Shown here: in pieces, positions 44,501 to 51,422 of the stretch
How the letters are laid out: each line of letters opens with the position of its first letter
How positions within the stretch are numbered: the stretch's first letter is position 1
Origin: JAHBNG01 sp039028975
Lineage (GTDB): Bacteria > Chloroflexota > Anaerolineae > Caldilineales > Caldilineaceae
Direction of reading: 5' to 3'
NCBI GenBank assembly: GCA_039028975.1
Contig: JBCCHB010000013.1
Coordinates: forward strand, 1 to 64,000
Length of the DNA stretch: 64,000 nt
Program-made: the position numbers and the translations under genes
Notes under the pieces: generated by a model
Databases searched by the model: none
What the model saw: only the letters and a program-made list of their open reading frames with translations
Told to the model about the DNA's origin: nothing

Positions 44501-45749
44501 CCGGCCAGATGAGGAAGAGTCGGAGACCTTTACGCCAGGGGTGCGGCTTGATTTTACACCGACCCAAGATGGGCCCATCTACCTCAAATTGTTCAATACC
44601 AACCCTAATGTTGGTGACCCCGGCATGGCCTATCAGGTTGGCGTCAAGATTCTGGCGGAAGAACCCGTTCGAGGTTCGGTGATTATTGTGGCGGGCAGAC
44701 TTAAGCTTAACGATCCACTGCAGCAGAATATCCACAACGTGACAAACACCGTCTTTGATCTCTTTCAGGCAAATGGGTATAGTGCAGAAGATATCTACTA
44801 CCTAGCTACGGATCCGAGTTTAACCGGGTACGATGCGTCTGCCACGACTAATAACCTGCGGGATACCATTGTAAGTTGGGCCAAAGATCGTCTGATGTCC
44901 GACCAGGCACTAACCCTCTACATTATGGATCATGGCGAACGAGACGTCCTCTATATCGATGAGGTCAACCAGGAACGTCTGACGCCAGCCCAACTGGACG
45001 AGTGGCTAACCGAGGTTGAAGAGGCTGTTCCAGGTGTGAAGGTCAACGTGATTGTGGAAGCCTGTTATGCCGGGTCCTTTATTGAAGGGATCCAGAGCGT
45101 CAGCAAAGAGGGGCGAGTCGTGATTGCCTCTAGCTCACCCGAGTGGAGCGCCTACGCCTCTCGCTATGGTGCCCACTTCTCTGATCATTTTCTGACGTCA
45201 CTCAGGCAGGGAACGGATCTCTTCCAGAGCTTCTGGTGGACCCGACAAGTCGTCTCCCGTTACTACCCCAAACAAGAGCCTTGGCTGGATGCTAATGGCA
45301 ACAGCATCCCCAATGAGGTTGAAGATGCCGCCATTGCTGCAACCCGAGGATTTGCCTACCAAGGAACGTTGCCTGGAGAGGAACCTTGGCCCCCCTACAT
45401 TGTTCAGGCCACGCCCCCTACCATTAGCGGCACCAGCGGCACCCTTCAGGCTGAGGTGCGAGACAACAGATCCGTTGACTCGGTCTGGGCCGTTGTCTAT
45501 CGCCCCTCATATCAAGAGATCACCAACGACCGAGAACTGGTAGCCGAAACGTTGGAGAAGCTCATTCTGGATCCCCAAGGAAACAACCAATTTTCTGTTA
45601 CCTATAATGGATTCACCGAGAGCGGTACCTATCGCTTTGTAATCCATGCCGAGGATGGAGACGGATTGGAAGGAATGCCTCTCATTTTGGAAGTGGAGCA
45701 TGGAGATAGCCAAGAGAGAGAGCTTTATTTGCCTTTGGTTGGGGAGTGA
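41529..45749 (+). CDS. Secreted multi-domain protein: 14 RCC1 repeats, PPC, C13-like peptidase
   Basis: A 1406-residue secreted protein with a signal peptide (hydrophobic residues 12-33). Residues 55-790 hold fourteen RCC1-type repeats, each with a CWG-N-GQLGDG core, enough for two seven-bladed propellers. Then come a short bacterial InlB-like repeat (GWSVSGWSG near 836), a Thr/Pro/Ser linker, a PPC domain (925-1050), the C13/caspase-like peptidase with His1135 (IMDHGER) and Cys1179 (VEACYAGS), an EF-hand-like loop at Asp1254, and tail ERELYLPLVGE. From the linker on it parallels the previous gene. No ribosome binding site is seen; translation may be coupled. Confidence 0.85.
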   Translation: MKYFYTQLINSCHILALSAVVLIVISALFFSSTIVDARPEQSAKANKMDRNDLAPLLDVTQVAVGGFHTCVLLNRADIGSDELTGGGVQCWGRNGSGQLGDETITYRATPVDVKGLQTDISSIAAGSFHTCALTTSGNVKCWGTNSAGQLGVSGPHYSSAPVDVSGLNNITAISARANYTCAITDVGAVTCWGENGSGQLGDGTTTDSSIPVGVSGLSTGVTAISTGRFHTCGVMSSGGVKCWGKNTYRQLGDGTTTHSLTPVDVLGLTGSVQSVAVGETHTCALTTNGGARCWGGDGSGQIGNGTTASVPAPVDVNGLTGGVAALVAGAHHTCALVVTGGVKCWGKNSVGQIGDGTLLSRSSPTDVSGLGSAVTAISAGFGNTCAVMSSGGVKCWGDNIYGQLGDGGAISSNVPIDGTGLISDVLTISTGGTHSCAIKSGGGVYCWGGNDRAQLGDGTKSGRSTPVSVNNLSSGTSTIDLGTNHTCALTIAGSLLCWGDNIYGQLGDGTKTDRTVPSPVNSLSTGVTALSVGGDHACALTSAGGVKCWGRNSDGQLGDGTSESRTVPTDVNGLTSGVASIWVGVRHTCALLNAGGAKCWGYNNFGQLGDGSTTDSFTPVDVNGLDEEVLALSLGWSYTCALMNSGGVNCWGANSSGQLGDGTTDTRGEPRDVSGLSSGMNAISAGDYHVCANSNEGLLYCWGSNQYGQIGDATGTANHFVPFEVTSLSSPPLAISSGVDHTCAVVHSSDDGDESSGHVTCWGDDRFGQLGTGRLLYSAVPIDVMTIPCYTLSLSHSGNGAALSVFPVQSEGCDAGQYTQGVEVTLSATPASGWSVSGWSGTSDDSSTMTNNRLVMPASDHSASVIYGENPPAATPTATDLPTDAPTDLPTSTSSSTPVTSATPTATVDDRPTGTPTAPATGDAYESDNSCQTAKSIPTDGSIQEHTYHRPADVDWVSFTVTANRTYRIEAQPQVDSQADISLELYTSCETRPDEEESETFTPGVRLDFTPTQDGPIYLKLFNTNPNVGDPGMAYQVGVKILAEEPVRGSVIIVAGRLKLNDPLQQNIHNVTNTVFDLFQANGYSAEDIYYLATDPSLTGYDASATTNNLRDTIVSWAKDRLMSDQALTLYIMDHGERDVLYIDEVNQERLTPAQLDEWLTEVEEAVPGVKVNVIVEACYAGSFIEGIQSVSKEGRVVIASSSPEWSAYASRYGAHFSDHFLTSLRQGTDLFQSFWWTRQVVSRYYPKQEPWLDANGNSIPNEVEDAAIAATRGFAYQGTLPGEEPWPPYIVQATPPTISGTSGTLQAEVRDNRSVDSVWAVVYRPSYQEITNDRELVAETLEKLILDPQGNNQFSVTYNGFTESGTYRFVIHAEDGDGLEGMPLILEVEHGDSQERELYLPLVGE

Positions 45750-46051
45750 TTTATTTTGTCGTCTTCGTCCTTGGTCGGTGATTGTTGACAAGCCGACCTA
45801 TCTGTGATAATCTTGGGTTAAACGGTTAACCTACCTGCTCCTATGCTGAGGTCCAATTGAAAATCGAAATTCTCCGATGCTCCTATTGGAGAAACCAAAC
45901 TCCGATTCTCAAACGGCTCTGAGTGTAATTGTCAATTCTCATCTGTACGTATCGATTCTTGTAGTCGATACGCTCGCTCTACTGATCTATCCGAAAAGTT
46001 CTGTGTTGACACCTTATTCGCTTAAGAAATAACGAAAATCACAAAGTCTTT
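45750..46051. other. Intergenic region with LacI promoter-operator
   Basis: A 302-bp gap. It holds the promoter-operator at 45785, a weak palindromic-repeat relative at 45900-45930 (CTCCGATTCTCAAACGGCTC), an 8-bp perfect stem at 45948-45972 (CGTATCGA with TCGATACG), and a second TTGACA at 46006. No gene. Confidence 0.6.
45785..45831 (+). promoter_or_regulatory. Promoter with LacI-type operator
   Basis: TTGACA (45785-45790) is followed after 15 bp by GATAAT (45806-45811) preceded by TGT, an extended -10. Just downstream, GGTTAAACGGTTAACC (45816-45831) is a palindrome with central CG, the form of LacI/PurR-family operators. It lies at the expected transcription start and upstream of a LacI-family gene. 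Confidence 0.5.
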
Positions 46052-47074
46052 TTGGATTCACTTCCTTATCACTTGAAAAAAAATACGATTCATGACGTAG
46101 CGGAACTGGCTGGAGTCTCTAGCGCAACCGTTTCTTATATTCTTAGTGGTCGACGAAGCCAGAAGTCGCGGATTAGTGAGGCCACCAAAGAAAGAGTACT
46201 AGAAGCGGCTGGCCAACTAAACTATTCCCCTAATGCGGCAGCCCGTAATCTACGTCGCCGACGCACAGACCGCATCTGTCTGGTAATGCCGACGCTCTCC
46301 CCCTTCAATACACTTTTTGTTAGCCGAATGCAGGATGCGGCTGATCAACATGGGTATTTCACCATCACAGCATTGGCAGGTTCGGAACAACGCGAAATCC
46401 AGATCTTCAACGAGTTGCGCCGCGGCTTTGTTGACGGAGCAGTTTTACTCGGCACACACTTTTTGAATCATGGCCACTTTCGACAGCTGGCTGACGCAGG
46501 TCTGGCACTGGTTGTGAGTCGGGATGAGAACGAATCTGATGGGTACGATGTTATCCATATCAACGAAGAGGGTGCGAGCCGCAAGGCAGTCAATCATTTA
46601 ATAGAAAAAGGCCACTCGTGCATTGCTATCTTTGGAGATCTGTCTAATATTTTGCAGCGGCAAAAGATGGAGCGTTATCGGTGCCTGTTAGAGGAATACG
46701 CGATTCGTGTTTCTCCGGGGTACTTCCGGGGCGACGCAGTCGGTCGACGCTCAACGTACGATATTACACGTCGCTTGAAGGAATGGGAAGTGCCGCCAAC
46801 TGCAATTTTGGCCGTAAGTGATAGAGCCGCCATTGGAAGTATCTTGGGCGCACGTGATGCAGGTATTCGCGTACCCGAGGAATTGGCCGTAATCGGCTTT
46901 GGGAATATACCCGAGACTGAAATCACGACGCCAGCGCTCAGTACGATTGGGCAGCCGTCGATAGATTTTCAACCATTTGCAGACCTGCTTTTTAGCCGTT
47001 TGGCCGCCGAAGAACCACTGGCAGATCGCGTGATAGAACTGAACAATTGTCTGATTCTGCGCGGCTCTGCCTGA
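46052..47074 (+). CDS. LacI family transcriptional regulator
   Basis: A 340-residue DNA-binding repressor. The N-terminal helix-turn-helix reads TIHDVAELAGVSSATVSYIL with hinge NAAARNLRRRRTD, and a periplasmic-binding-like ligand domain follows (ICLVMPTLSPFN to the C-terminus, with PEELAVIGFGN near 285). No ATG fits the homology: the start is probably TTG, at 46052 or better at 46073, which gives MKKNTIHDVAEL. Neither has a strong ribosome binding site. It heads the sulfatase/sugar-acid region and has an operator-like palindrome upstream. Confidence 0.88.
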   Translation: MDSLPYHLKKNTIHDVAELAGVSSATVSYILSGRRSQKSRISEATKERVLEAAGQLNYSPNAAARNLRRRRTDRICLVMPTLSPFNTLFVSRMQDAADQHGYFTITALAGSEQREIQIFNELRRGFVDGAVLLGTHFLNHGHFRQLADAGLALVVSRDENESDGYDVIHINEEGASRKAVNHLIEKGHSCIAIFGDLSNILQRQKMERYRCLLEEYAIRVSPGYFRGDAVGRRSTYDITRRLKEWEVPPTAILAVSDRAAIGSILGARDAGIRVPEELAVIGFGNIPETEITTPALSTIGQPSIDFQPFADLLFSRLAAEEPLADRVIELNNCLILRGSA

Positions 47075-47144
47075 TATTCTCTACATATTGATTTGGCGGC
47101 TCTTTGCCTAATTGAGATGCGGAAACGGAAATGAATCAATACGC

Positions 47145-48659
47145 ATGAACAACAGCCCAAATGTCGTTGTCATCATGACTGACCAGCAGCGGGCCGATTT
47201 GACTGCCCGAGAAGGTTTCCCATTGGATACGACACCCTTTCAAGATACGCTGGCACATCAGGGAACCTGGTTTGACCGTGCTTACACAACGGTACCTGCT
47301 TGTGGTCCTGCGCGGATAAGCCTGTTGACAGGGCGCTATCCCAATGCCACGCGGGTTCGCACAAACCACAACATACCAGACGCCACCTATACCAAAGATA
47401 TCTTTCAGGTCTTTGCAGAAAGCGGCTACCGAACCGGACTGTGTGGAAAAAATCATACCTACCTCACCAAAGACCATGTCGATTTCTGGTACAGTGCTGG
47501 TCATCTGTCAACCGAAGATGGCCAAACAACACCGGAATATCAGTCGTTTGAAAGGTTCATGAAGGAGACACATTTCCAGGTTTCAATGGAGCCGACACCC
47601 TTTCCTATAGAGGTGCAGTTTCCCTATCGCATTGTTAGCAATGCACAGAAGTGGATTGAATCTTTAGAGAACGACAATCCATTCTTTCTCTGGCTCAGCT
47701 TTCCGGAACCTCACAATCCCTATCAGGTTCCAGAGCCATATTATTCCATGTTTCCGCCGGATGACCTTCCACCGAATACTACGGACGAATCGGTACTGGA
47801 GGCGATGGGCTTTAAGTACCAGTGGTGTCGTGAGTCCTTTATGAGTGCGTTTCCTGACTTTGCGGAACACTTGCCGCGTGCGCGTTCCAACTATCTGGGT
47901 TTGCTGCGCCTATTGGATGATCAGATTGAGCGCTTTGTCGGGTTTCTAGAGAAATCGGGCTTACGTAACAACACGATTATTGTCTTCCTCTCAGATCATG
48001 GTGACTTTGTGGGGGAGTATGGCTTAATGCGCAAAGGCCCCAATCTGCCAGAAGCATTGACACGTGTCCCCTTTATCGTGAGTGGCCCTGGAGTTGAGCA
48101 GAACGAAGAACCCCATCCCGCACATGTCTCCATCGCTGATATTCTGCCGACGCTCTGCGAAGCCATTGGGGCCGATGTGCCCAGTGGGGTTCAAGGGCGT
48201 AGCCTGTGGCCGTTGCTGACGGGGCAAATTTATCCTGAGCAAGAATTCGCCAGCGCCTACGCTGAGCATGGATTCGGTGGTCAATACTATGGATGGGATG
48301 AAGCCTTGGACCCTGCCGATGACGGACGTACTCCCAGCCCGGACGGTGTCGCATGGGGGAGCTATGATTGCCTCAATAGTTGGACTCAGTGCGGCCAAAT
48401 GCGGATGGTGCGCAAAGATGATTGGAAATTAACGTGGGATATGGAAGGAAGCGGCGCACTTTATAATCTGGCCGACGATCCGTCGGAAGTTAATAGTTTG
48501 TTTGGGCAGCCAGATGTTGCAGATAAGCAGCAGGAATTGATGGGCGACTTACTGACGTGGATGTTGCGCACCCAAGATCCGCTACCTCTGCCTCGAAATC
48601 GATATGTGATGAAGGCTCAATCCCACAACTACTCGCTCAATCGTTCTGATTCCACTTAG
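47145..48659 (+). CDS. Type I sulfatase
   Basis: Sulfate-ester hydrolase, 504 residues. The metal-site opening is VVVIMTDQQRADL near residue 7, and the catalytic motif CGPARISLLTGRYP starts at Cys53, matching C-x-P-x-R, so Cys53 should become formylglycine if a maturing enzyme exists. Later metal ligands appear in IVFLSDHGDFVGEYG near 280. No signal peptide is seen, suggesting a cytoplasmic enzyme unless the start is further upstream. Its neighbours suggest removal of sulfate from a sugar. The start ATG is chosen by homology over a TTG at 47112. Confidence 0.9.
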   Translation: MNNSPNVVVIMTDQQRADLTAREGFPLDTTPFQDTLAHQGTWFDRAYTTVPACGPARISLLTGRYPNATRVRTNHNIPDATYTKDIFQVFAESGYRTGLCGKNHTYLTKDHVDFWYSAGHLSTEDGQTTPEYQSFERFMKETHFQVSMEPTPFPIEVQFPYRIVSNAQKWIESLENDNPFFLWLSFPEPHNPYQVPEPYYSMFPPDDLPPNTTDESVLEAMGFKYQWCRESFMSAFPDFAEHLPRARSNYLGLLRLLDDQIERFVGFLEKSGLRNNTIIVFLSDHGDFVGEYGLMRKGPNLPEALTRVPFIVSGPGVEQNEEPHPAHVSIADILPTLCEAIGADVPSGVQGRSLWPLLTGQIYPEQEFASAYAEHGFGGQYYGWDEALDPADDGRTPSPDGVAWGSYDCLNSWTQCGQMRMVRKDDWKLTWDMEGSGALYNLADDPSEVNSLFGQPDVADKQQELMGDLLTWMLRTQDPLPLPRNRYVMKAQSHNYSLNRSDST

Positions 48660-48918
48660 ATTGTGTTTTTATTGTAAGCGCAGTCTATGTTGAATATCCA
48701 AAGCTGGCGATTCACTGTGCAGTTGTAAACAGAGTGTTTCGTATCAAGGAGATAATCCCGTTTTCCCTTGTTCAGTTGCGGAAGTATGCTAGACGAAGTA
48801 TCTGTACCCGTCAATGAAAGTGCTAAGCGATCATCCGAATGTGGTTGTAATTCCGTACATTCCCCGCGAGAAGGATCCACCACTGAACCATTCGGATAGA
48901 TACCAAGGAGAAGATCAA

Positions 48919-50058
48919 ATGTCGCAGCAAAATGGCAGTAAAGACCTTTTTGAAGATGCAACAACACCGCAGAACACAAACAACCCTAATGCGCACAAAG
49001 GGGTAAATCGGCGTACTTTTGTCAAAGCCGCTGCCGCCGCCGTTGCCTCAGCCTCAGTCGCTTCAACCGTTCATGCCCAAGGGTATGAGGGTGGACCTGT
49101 AACCCAGTATGGGCCTGGTGCACCGCCCGTTAGCTATCCCAATACAGACGTGATTGTGCTCGATGAAGAACGCTTTACAGCCAAGCAAGGCAACGCGCCG
49201 ATTCGACGAATCTATACCGGTGGTTCCTGGCTAGAAGGTCCAGCCTGGAGTGGCGTCGGTAACTATCTGGTCTGGAGTGATATCCCAGCTAATCATCAGC
49301 TTCGTTGGCTGATGGAAGATGGCCACGTTAGCGTATTCCGAAGCCCATCTGGCAACAGCAACGGCAATAACTTTGATTGGGAAGGACGTCAGCTCTCTTG
49401 TCAGCACCTCAATCAACAGGTTGTGCGTTATGAACATGATGGCAGTGTAACCGTTCTGGCAGACTCCTACAATGGGAATCCTTTCAATGCCCCCAATGAT
49501 GTCGTGGTACATCCCGATGGCAGCATTTGGTTTACCGATCCGCCTTGGGGCAGCCTATTCTGGTACGAAGGCCTACAGCGTGAACTGCTGCAACCGGTAG
49601 ATGGTGTCTATCGCATCGATCCAGTTAGCGGCGAGGTTGCTATCGTTGCCGATGAGCTAAGCCGCCCGAATGGCCTCTGCTTCTCACCCGATTTTTCCAA
49701 GCTCTATATTGTGACGTTTGACGAAGGCATCGTCGTCTATGATGTGGAGAACGAGACGTCTTTGACGAGCGGTCGCGTCTTCAATGACACAACCTATGAG
49801 GATAAAACGTTAGGCTCGGACGGCATTCAGGCTGACGAGGATGGCAATATTTGGGCCTCGGCTGGCTGGAATGGGCCAGGCTTTGATGGCATCCACTGCT
49901 ATGCGGCTGATAACGGCGAGCGAATCGGCCAGATTCTCCTGCCAGAGACAACAGGTAATCTAACCTTTGGCGGTCCTAAGCGGAACATCATCTTTATGGC
50001 AGCTAGTCAGTCGATCTACATGGTGCACCTGAATACGCGCGGCGCGCATATTTCATAG
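48919..50058 (+). CDS. Tat-exported SMP-30/gluconolactonase-like protein
   Basis: A 379-residue six-bladed propeller of the SMP-30/gluconolaconase/LRE-like family. A twin-arginine signal, NRRTFVKAAAAAVASASVAS at residues 30-49, predicts Tat export after folding. The catalytic region includes GSWLEGPAWSGVGNYLVWSD, NAPNDVVVHPDGSIWFTDPP and SRPNGLCFSPD, with metal ligands Glu, Asn and Asp as expected. AAGGAG lies 9 bp before the ATG chosen; the frame is open to 48814 without a ribosome binding site. It would open sugar lactones in the periplasm. Confidence 0.88.
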   Translation: MSQQNGSKDLFEDATTPQNTNNPNAHKGVNRRTFVKAAAAAVASASVASTVHAQGYEGGPVTQYGPGAPPVSYPNTDVIVLDEERFTAKQGNAPIRRIYTGGSWLEGPAWSGVGNYLVWSDIPANHQLRWLMEDGHVSVFRSPSGNSNGNNFDWEGRQLSCQHLNQQVVRYEHDGSVTVLADSYNGNPFNAPNDVVVHPDGSIWFTDPPWGSLFWYEGLQRELLQPVDGVYRIDPVSGEVAIVADELSRPNGLCFSPDFSKLYIVTFDEGIVVYDVENETSLTSGRVFNDTTYEDKTLGSDGIQADEDGNIWASAGWNGPGFDGIHCYAADNGERIGQILLPETTGNLTFGGPKRNIIFMAASQSIYMVHLNTRGAHIS

Positions 50059-50069
50059 GTGATACCTAC

Positions 50070-50104
50070 GAGAGTCGGAACAAGACTTTTGTGGTGAAGT
50101 ATAC
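50070..50104 (+). repeat. Dispersed repeat, partial copy 3
   Basis: GAGAGTCGGAACAAGACTTT followed by TGTGGTGAAGTATAC resembles the right end of the copy at 17582-17659 (GAAGTCGAGACAAGACTTTT then CTGGAAAAGTATAAC). It begins 11 bp after the SMP-30 stop codon. Confidence 0.45.
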
Positions 50105-50269
50105 GATCCCAATAAATGATTTTCGCCCCGAGGAAAGAAATAGAAAGTCCTTTATTGCCCTTGCAAAGCTCAACGGTAAATTCAGCAAGTATGATGATAT
50201 AGGCCTTCAGGTGGCGGGTAACAGGATTGGTTTAATATACCACCTGCTACTCGCCATCTCTACATTTAC

Positions 50270-50305
50270 CATACCTTTACGCGGTCGTTTTCAAAAATCG
50301 TAGTG
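50270..50305. repeat. Palindromic repeat, degraded copy D
   Basis: Contains ACGCGGTCGTTTTCAAAAAT, sharing GCGGTCGTTTTCAAA with copy B at 22121. The right arm is decayed. Confidence 0.4.
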
Positions 50306-50320
50306 GTTCAACCGGCTCAC

Positions 50321-50424
50321 GTGGTTGACAGAAAAAATGAACAGGGATTAGCCAGATTTTTAAGATTAGAAGAGAAAAATCTTCTTAATCTTTAAAATCC
50401 TTGTTAAATAAGGTTGTCAACCAC
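50321..50424. mobile_element. MITE-like hairpin element with 10-bp terminal inverted repeats
   Basis: GTGGTTGACA (50321-50330) and TGTCAACCAC (50415-50424) are perfect terminal inverted repeats. The interior is also self-complementary: AAGATTAGAAGA pairs with TCTTCTTAATCTT across GAAAAA, and ACAGGGATTA with the TAAAATCCTTGT side. The interior resembles the AT-rich repeats at 11534 and 12114. No coding capacity and no clear target duplication. Confidence 0.55.
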
Positions 50425-50468
50425 ATGAAATCCCAAAGATCCATCGTAGTTTGGTCTCTCCATTAGTC

Positions 50469-50508
50469 TTTATAGAGAACTCCGGTTTTGAAGCGGAGTT
50501 GAGCAGAA
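50469..50508. repeat. Palindromic repeat, possible copy E
   Basis: TTTATAGAGAACTCCGGTTTTGAAGCGGAGTTGAGCAG has arms AACTCCG and CGGAGTT (the stem) and a right side GGAGTTGAG like GGAGCTGAG of copy B. Relationship is weak. Confidence 0.35.
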
Positions 50509-50567
50509 CATTTAAAGGGCCAGACAACTCATTATCAATCGACCACAATAATGAATAGGAAAACGAG

Positions 50568-51395
50568 ATGAAATTTGGCCTCTTTTCAATGAATACGGGC
50601 TCTTGTAGCTACCCTGAAGCCGCTATACAAATAGCTCAAGCTGCCGAATCCGCGGGATTCGAATCATTGTGGGTAAGTGATCACATCGTATTCCCAGATC
50701 CACCCATTGCACGCTTCCCCACACCGCCAGAGTCCCGATTGATCGAACCGCTTACTATGTTGACCTTTTTGGCAGGACATACGCAACAGGTAAAGCTAGG
50801 AACGGGTGTCATTGTCTTACCTCAACGTAACCCGTTGGTGCTGGCCAAGCAGGTTGCCAGCGTCGATGAGCTTACCAAAGGTCGGCTAATTTTCGGTTTT
50901 GGGGTAGGTCATTTGGAACCAGAATTTGAGGCCATTGGTATCCCGTTTAATGAGCGAGGTGCTCGAACAGATGAGTATCTGTCTGCCATGCTTTCGCTAT
51001 GGTCTGATGCCAAACCAGCCTATCAGGGAAACCATGTCTCCTTTGCCAACGTGCAGGCCCACCCACAACGCGAGATTCCACTGGTCGTGGGCGGTTATGC
51101 ACCCGCTGCTCTACGCCGCACTGTCCAGCGAGCCCACGGTTGGTATGGTTTCGCTAGAGGGCTGGAGGCGACTAAACAGAGTCTGGCTGGATTACGCAAA
51201 GCCGCCACCGAGGTCGAGCGGCCAGCCCATTTGGGTGAATTAGAAATCAGCGTTTCGCCGCCACGTGGCAAAATCGATCGCCAAACGATTCAAAGTTACG
51301 CTGACCTTGGCGTCCACCGCCTAATTTTGATACCACCAACTGAGGATTTAGCAGAACGGATTTCCTTTGTGCGTGAGGTTGCAGAGCTTTTCTAG
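50568..51395 (+). CDS. LLM class flavin-dependent oxidoreductase
   Basis: Luciferase-like TIM-barrel oxidoreductase, 275 residues, using FMN or F420. Typical parts are the start MKFGLFSMN, GFESLWVSDHIVFPD near residue 32, LGTGVIVLPQRNPLVLAKQ near 82 and GRLIFGFGVGHLEPEFEAIG near 106. It precedes an enolase-family gene by 27 bp and probably shares its transcript. It may oxidise or reduce an intermediate of the sugar pathway; cofactor and substrate are not shown by sequence. Confidence 0.88.
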   Translation: MKFGLFSMNTGSCSYPEAAIQIAQAAESAGFESLWVSDHIVFPDPPIARFPTPPESRLIEPLTMLTFLAGHTQQVKLGTGVIVLPQRNPLVLAKQVASVDELTKGRLIFGFGVGHLEPEFEAIGIPFNERGARTDEYLSAMLSLWSDAKPAYQGNHVSFANVQAHPQREIPLVVGGYAPAALRRTVQRAHGWYGFARGLEATKQSLAGLRKAATEVERPAHLGELEISVSPPRGKIDRQTIQSYADLGVHRLILIPPTEDLAERISFVREVAELF

Positions 51396-51422
51396 GCTAC
51401 CCCAACATCGATTGGAACAATC

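Larger units (their letters stand above)
50059..50567. other. Repeat-rich intergenic region
   Basis: A 509-bp gap with four separate repeat copies: a partial dispersed repeat at 50070, palindromic-repeat relatives at 50270 and 50469, and a terminal-inverted-repeat element at 50321-50424. An open frame at 50091-50303 is not supported. Confidence 0.65.

Noticed and set aside
45965..46035. Second promoter with TTGACA at 46006
   Set aside because: The best -10 at 16-18 bp spacing (ATAACG or TAACGA) is poor, so it is not listed as a feature.
50091..50303. 70-codon open frame
   Set aside because: Spans repeat copies in the gap, no recognisable domain or ribosome binding site.
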